Positions 62,922-64,000 of a stretch of 64,000 nucleotides of DNA are shown here, one piece after another. Source of the stretch: Spirosoma radiotolerans (GTDB taxonomy: Bacteria > Bacteroidota > Bacteroidia > Cytophagales > Spirosomataceae); NCBI RefSeq assembly GCF_000974425.1, contig NZ_CP010429.1, positions 2,232,001 through 2,296,000 of the forward strand, read 5' to 3'. A program made the position numbers and the translations under genes. Each line of letters begins with the position of its first letter. The stretch's first letter is position 1. The notes below the pieces were generated by a model. The model had not been told where the DNA came from, made no database searches, and saw nothing but the letters and a program-made list of their open reading frames with translations.

Positions 62922-64000
62922 ATGAGGTATTCGTTTGCTTTACTGTCAACTCTACTCATATCCATAACTAGTTTTTCGCAAAACTTACTCGGTATCTCTA
63001 CCAGTCGGTATGGAGGAACTAATCGACTTTATATAAACCCGGCCCTGGCAGCCGATTCCCCGTCAAAATTTTACCTGAATGTTTTTACGGGCAATGGTCA
63101 CGTAGACAATAACTACGTTCGGTATCAGGCTCCTTTTTCATTACTGCGTTTGATTACGGGCACTGTACCCCCCCAATATAAAAGTGCTGACGGGTCCATC
63201 AAGTTTTCGTCTGATTACACACGGGAAATGTTGAACGGGCGGGCTAAAAACGGCACAATCTGGGGCGAAGTGCGGGGCCCCGCTTTCCTGATAAAGACGG
63301 GCCAGAGCAGTGCGTTTGCGGTCACAACACGCTTCCGGGCTGTGGGGCAGGTCGTTGGTGCCTCCGAATCGTTACTGTCAGCGCTTCGGGCGAGTTTGAG
63401 CGATGGGGCTTTTTACAGCGTTCCCAGCAACGATAACAAATTCAGCGCCAACACGAACACGTATGCCGAGTTGGGGCTAACCTATGCCGGGGCGATCCTG
63501 GAAGGTGACGGCCGGAAACTTCTGCTTGGTGCAACCGCTAAATTTCTGCTCGGTTATAATGCGCAGCAGCTTATTAACAGAGGGTTGAATTACCGCATTG
63601 TCACAGATCCGAACAATTCCAGCAGTGCCCTATTGGAAGTGAATAAACTGGATGCGACCCTGGCTTATACAACTTTTCTGGAAAACCGCAGCCTGAATCC
63701 GCAGACGCTGTTCAATACGGCGGCACCTGGCAAGGGGCTGGGACTGGATGTTGGGCTAACTTATGTCGACCAATACGACGAAGATAGTCCTGCGTTGCAA
63801 ATCGGGGTCGCCGTGACGGATATTGGTGGACTTACCTACACCGGACCTAAGTACAACTATAACGATTTGGGAGCCAGTCCAGCACAGTTCAGAGGAAGTG
63901 ATTTCAATCAGATCAGTGGTCCACAGGGTATTGCCCAGGTTATCCAGAATAGATTGAATACAGGTCGTACTCCAGACAGTCAACGGTTCAATGCTGGCTT
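62922..64000 (+). CDS. DUF5723 family outer-membrane protein, 5' part
   Basis: Open from ATG 62922 to the window edge, about 359 codons. Signal peptide MRYSFALLSTLLISITSFSQ, then the DUF5723 start LLGISTSRYGGTNRLYINPA followed by LAADSPSKFYLNVFTGN. The rest is a beta-rich, barrel-like sequence (LGLTYAGAILEGDGRKLLLG, LGLDVGLTYVDQYDEDSPAL). Family function is unknown; predicted outer-membrane barrel. The gene is cut by the window end. Confidence 0.85.
   Translation, partial: MRYSFALLSTLLISITSFSQNLLGISTSRYGGTNRLYINPALAADSPSKFYLNVFTGNGHVDNNYVRYQAPFSLLRLITGTVPPQYKSADGSIKFSSDYTREMLNGRAKNGTIWGEVRGPAFLIKTGQSSAFAVTTRFRAVGQVVGASESLLSALRASLSDGAFYSVPSNDNKFSANTNTYAELGLTYAGAILEGDGRKLLLGATAKFLLGYNAQQLINRGLNYRIVTDPNNSSSALLEVNKLDATLAYTTFLENRSLNPQTLFNTAAPGKGLGLDVGLTYVDQYDEDSPALQIGVAVTDIGGLTYTGPKYNYNDLGASPAQFRGSDFNQISGPQGIAQVIQNRLNTGRTPDSQRFNAG

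Overview
The window looks like a chromosome segment of a Bacteroidota bacterium, most likely a Cytophagales member close to Spirosoma. This rests on family content (DUF5916, DUF5723 and M14 outer-membrane or secreted proteins, Bacteroidota-type phage families), on promoters of the TTG-N19-TAnnTTTG type, and on the scarcity of Shine-Dalgarno sequences. No search could be run, so genus level is inference.

Host left flank (1-4364): the 5' part of a leftward outer-membrane CBM9/DUF5916 protein, a leftward secreted M14 zinc carboxypeptidase, and a rightward tRNA-Glu(TTC) with a textbook promoter. Host right flank (54936-64000): a PQQ-type sugar dehydrogenase lipoprotein, a DUF892 ferritin-like stress protein, two small unknowns, an SDR oxidoreductase divergent from a histone-deacetylase-family hydrolase, an HpcH/HpaI aldolase, rplU-rpmA, an Nfu-type Fe-S scaffold and the start of a DUF5723 protein.

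Between them lies an apparently intact 50.6-kb siphovirus-like prophage inserted in the 3' end of the tRNA gene. A 17-bp direct repeat (4365-4381 and 54919-54935) marks attL and attR. Layout: integrase and a convergent pair of homologous microproteins (4634-6179); a leftward early block (6606-12211) with a LuxR-type HTH protein, a PAPS-reductase-like protein with an internal duplication, a RecB/RecE-like nuclease and a GIY-YIG protein; a rightward late block (12400-45427) with terminase, portal, scaffold, capsid, connector genes, a free-standing LytTR domain, a terminator-insulated AT-rich accessory cassette, tape measure, tail tip, fibre and tail-spike genes, holin-like and spanin-like genes and a GH108 lysozyme; small AT-rich genes each with its own terminator (45637-46644); a leftward replication block (46700-53668) with ASCH, methyltransferase, DUF5131, DUF4494, RuvC-like and initiator genes; and a switch region (53742-54786) with a Cro-like gene divergent from a CI-like repressor.

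The regulation can be read in part from the DNA. The 14-bp palindrome ATAACAAATGTTAT, or a variant, occurs as pairs exactly 22 bp apart at three leftward promoters (12.2, 53.7 and 54.1 kb). Each time one copy lies against the -7 element, which suggests one repressor controls recombination, replication and the Cro-like gene together. A cluster of AAGGAAWTTCCTTATA repeats inside the initiator gene looks like a lambda-O-style origin. Six CACAATT repeats at exact 11-bp spacing sit upstream of an apparently leaderless small gene at 46.06 kb. Repeats of TTGCACACAC near both ends look like integrase arm sites.
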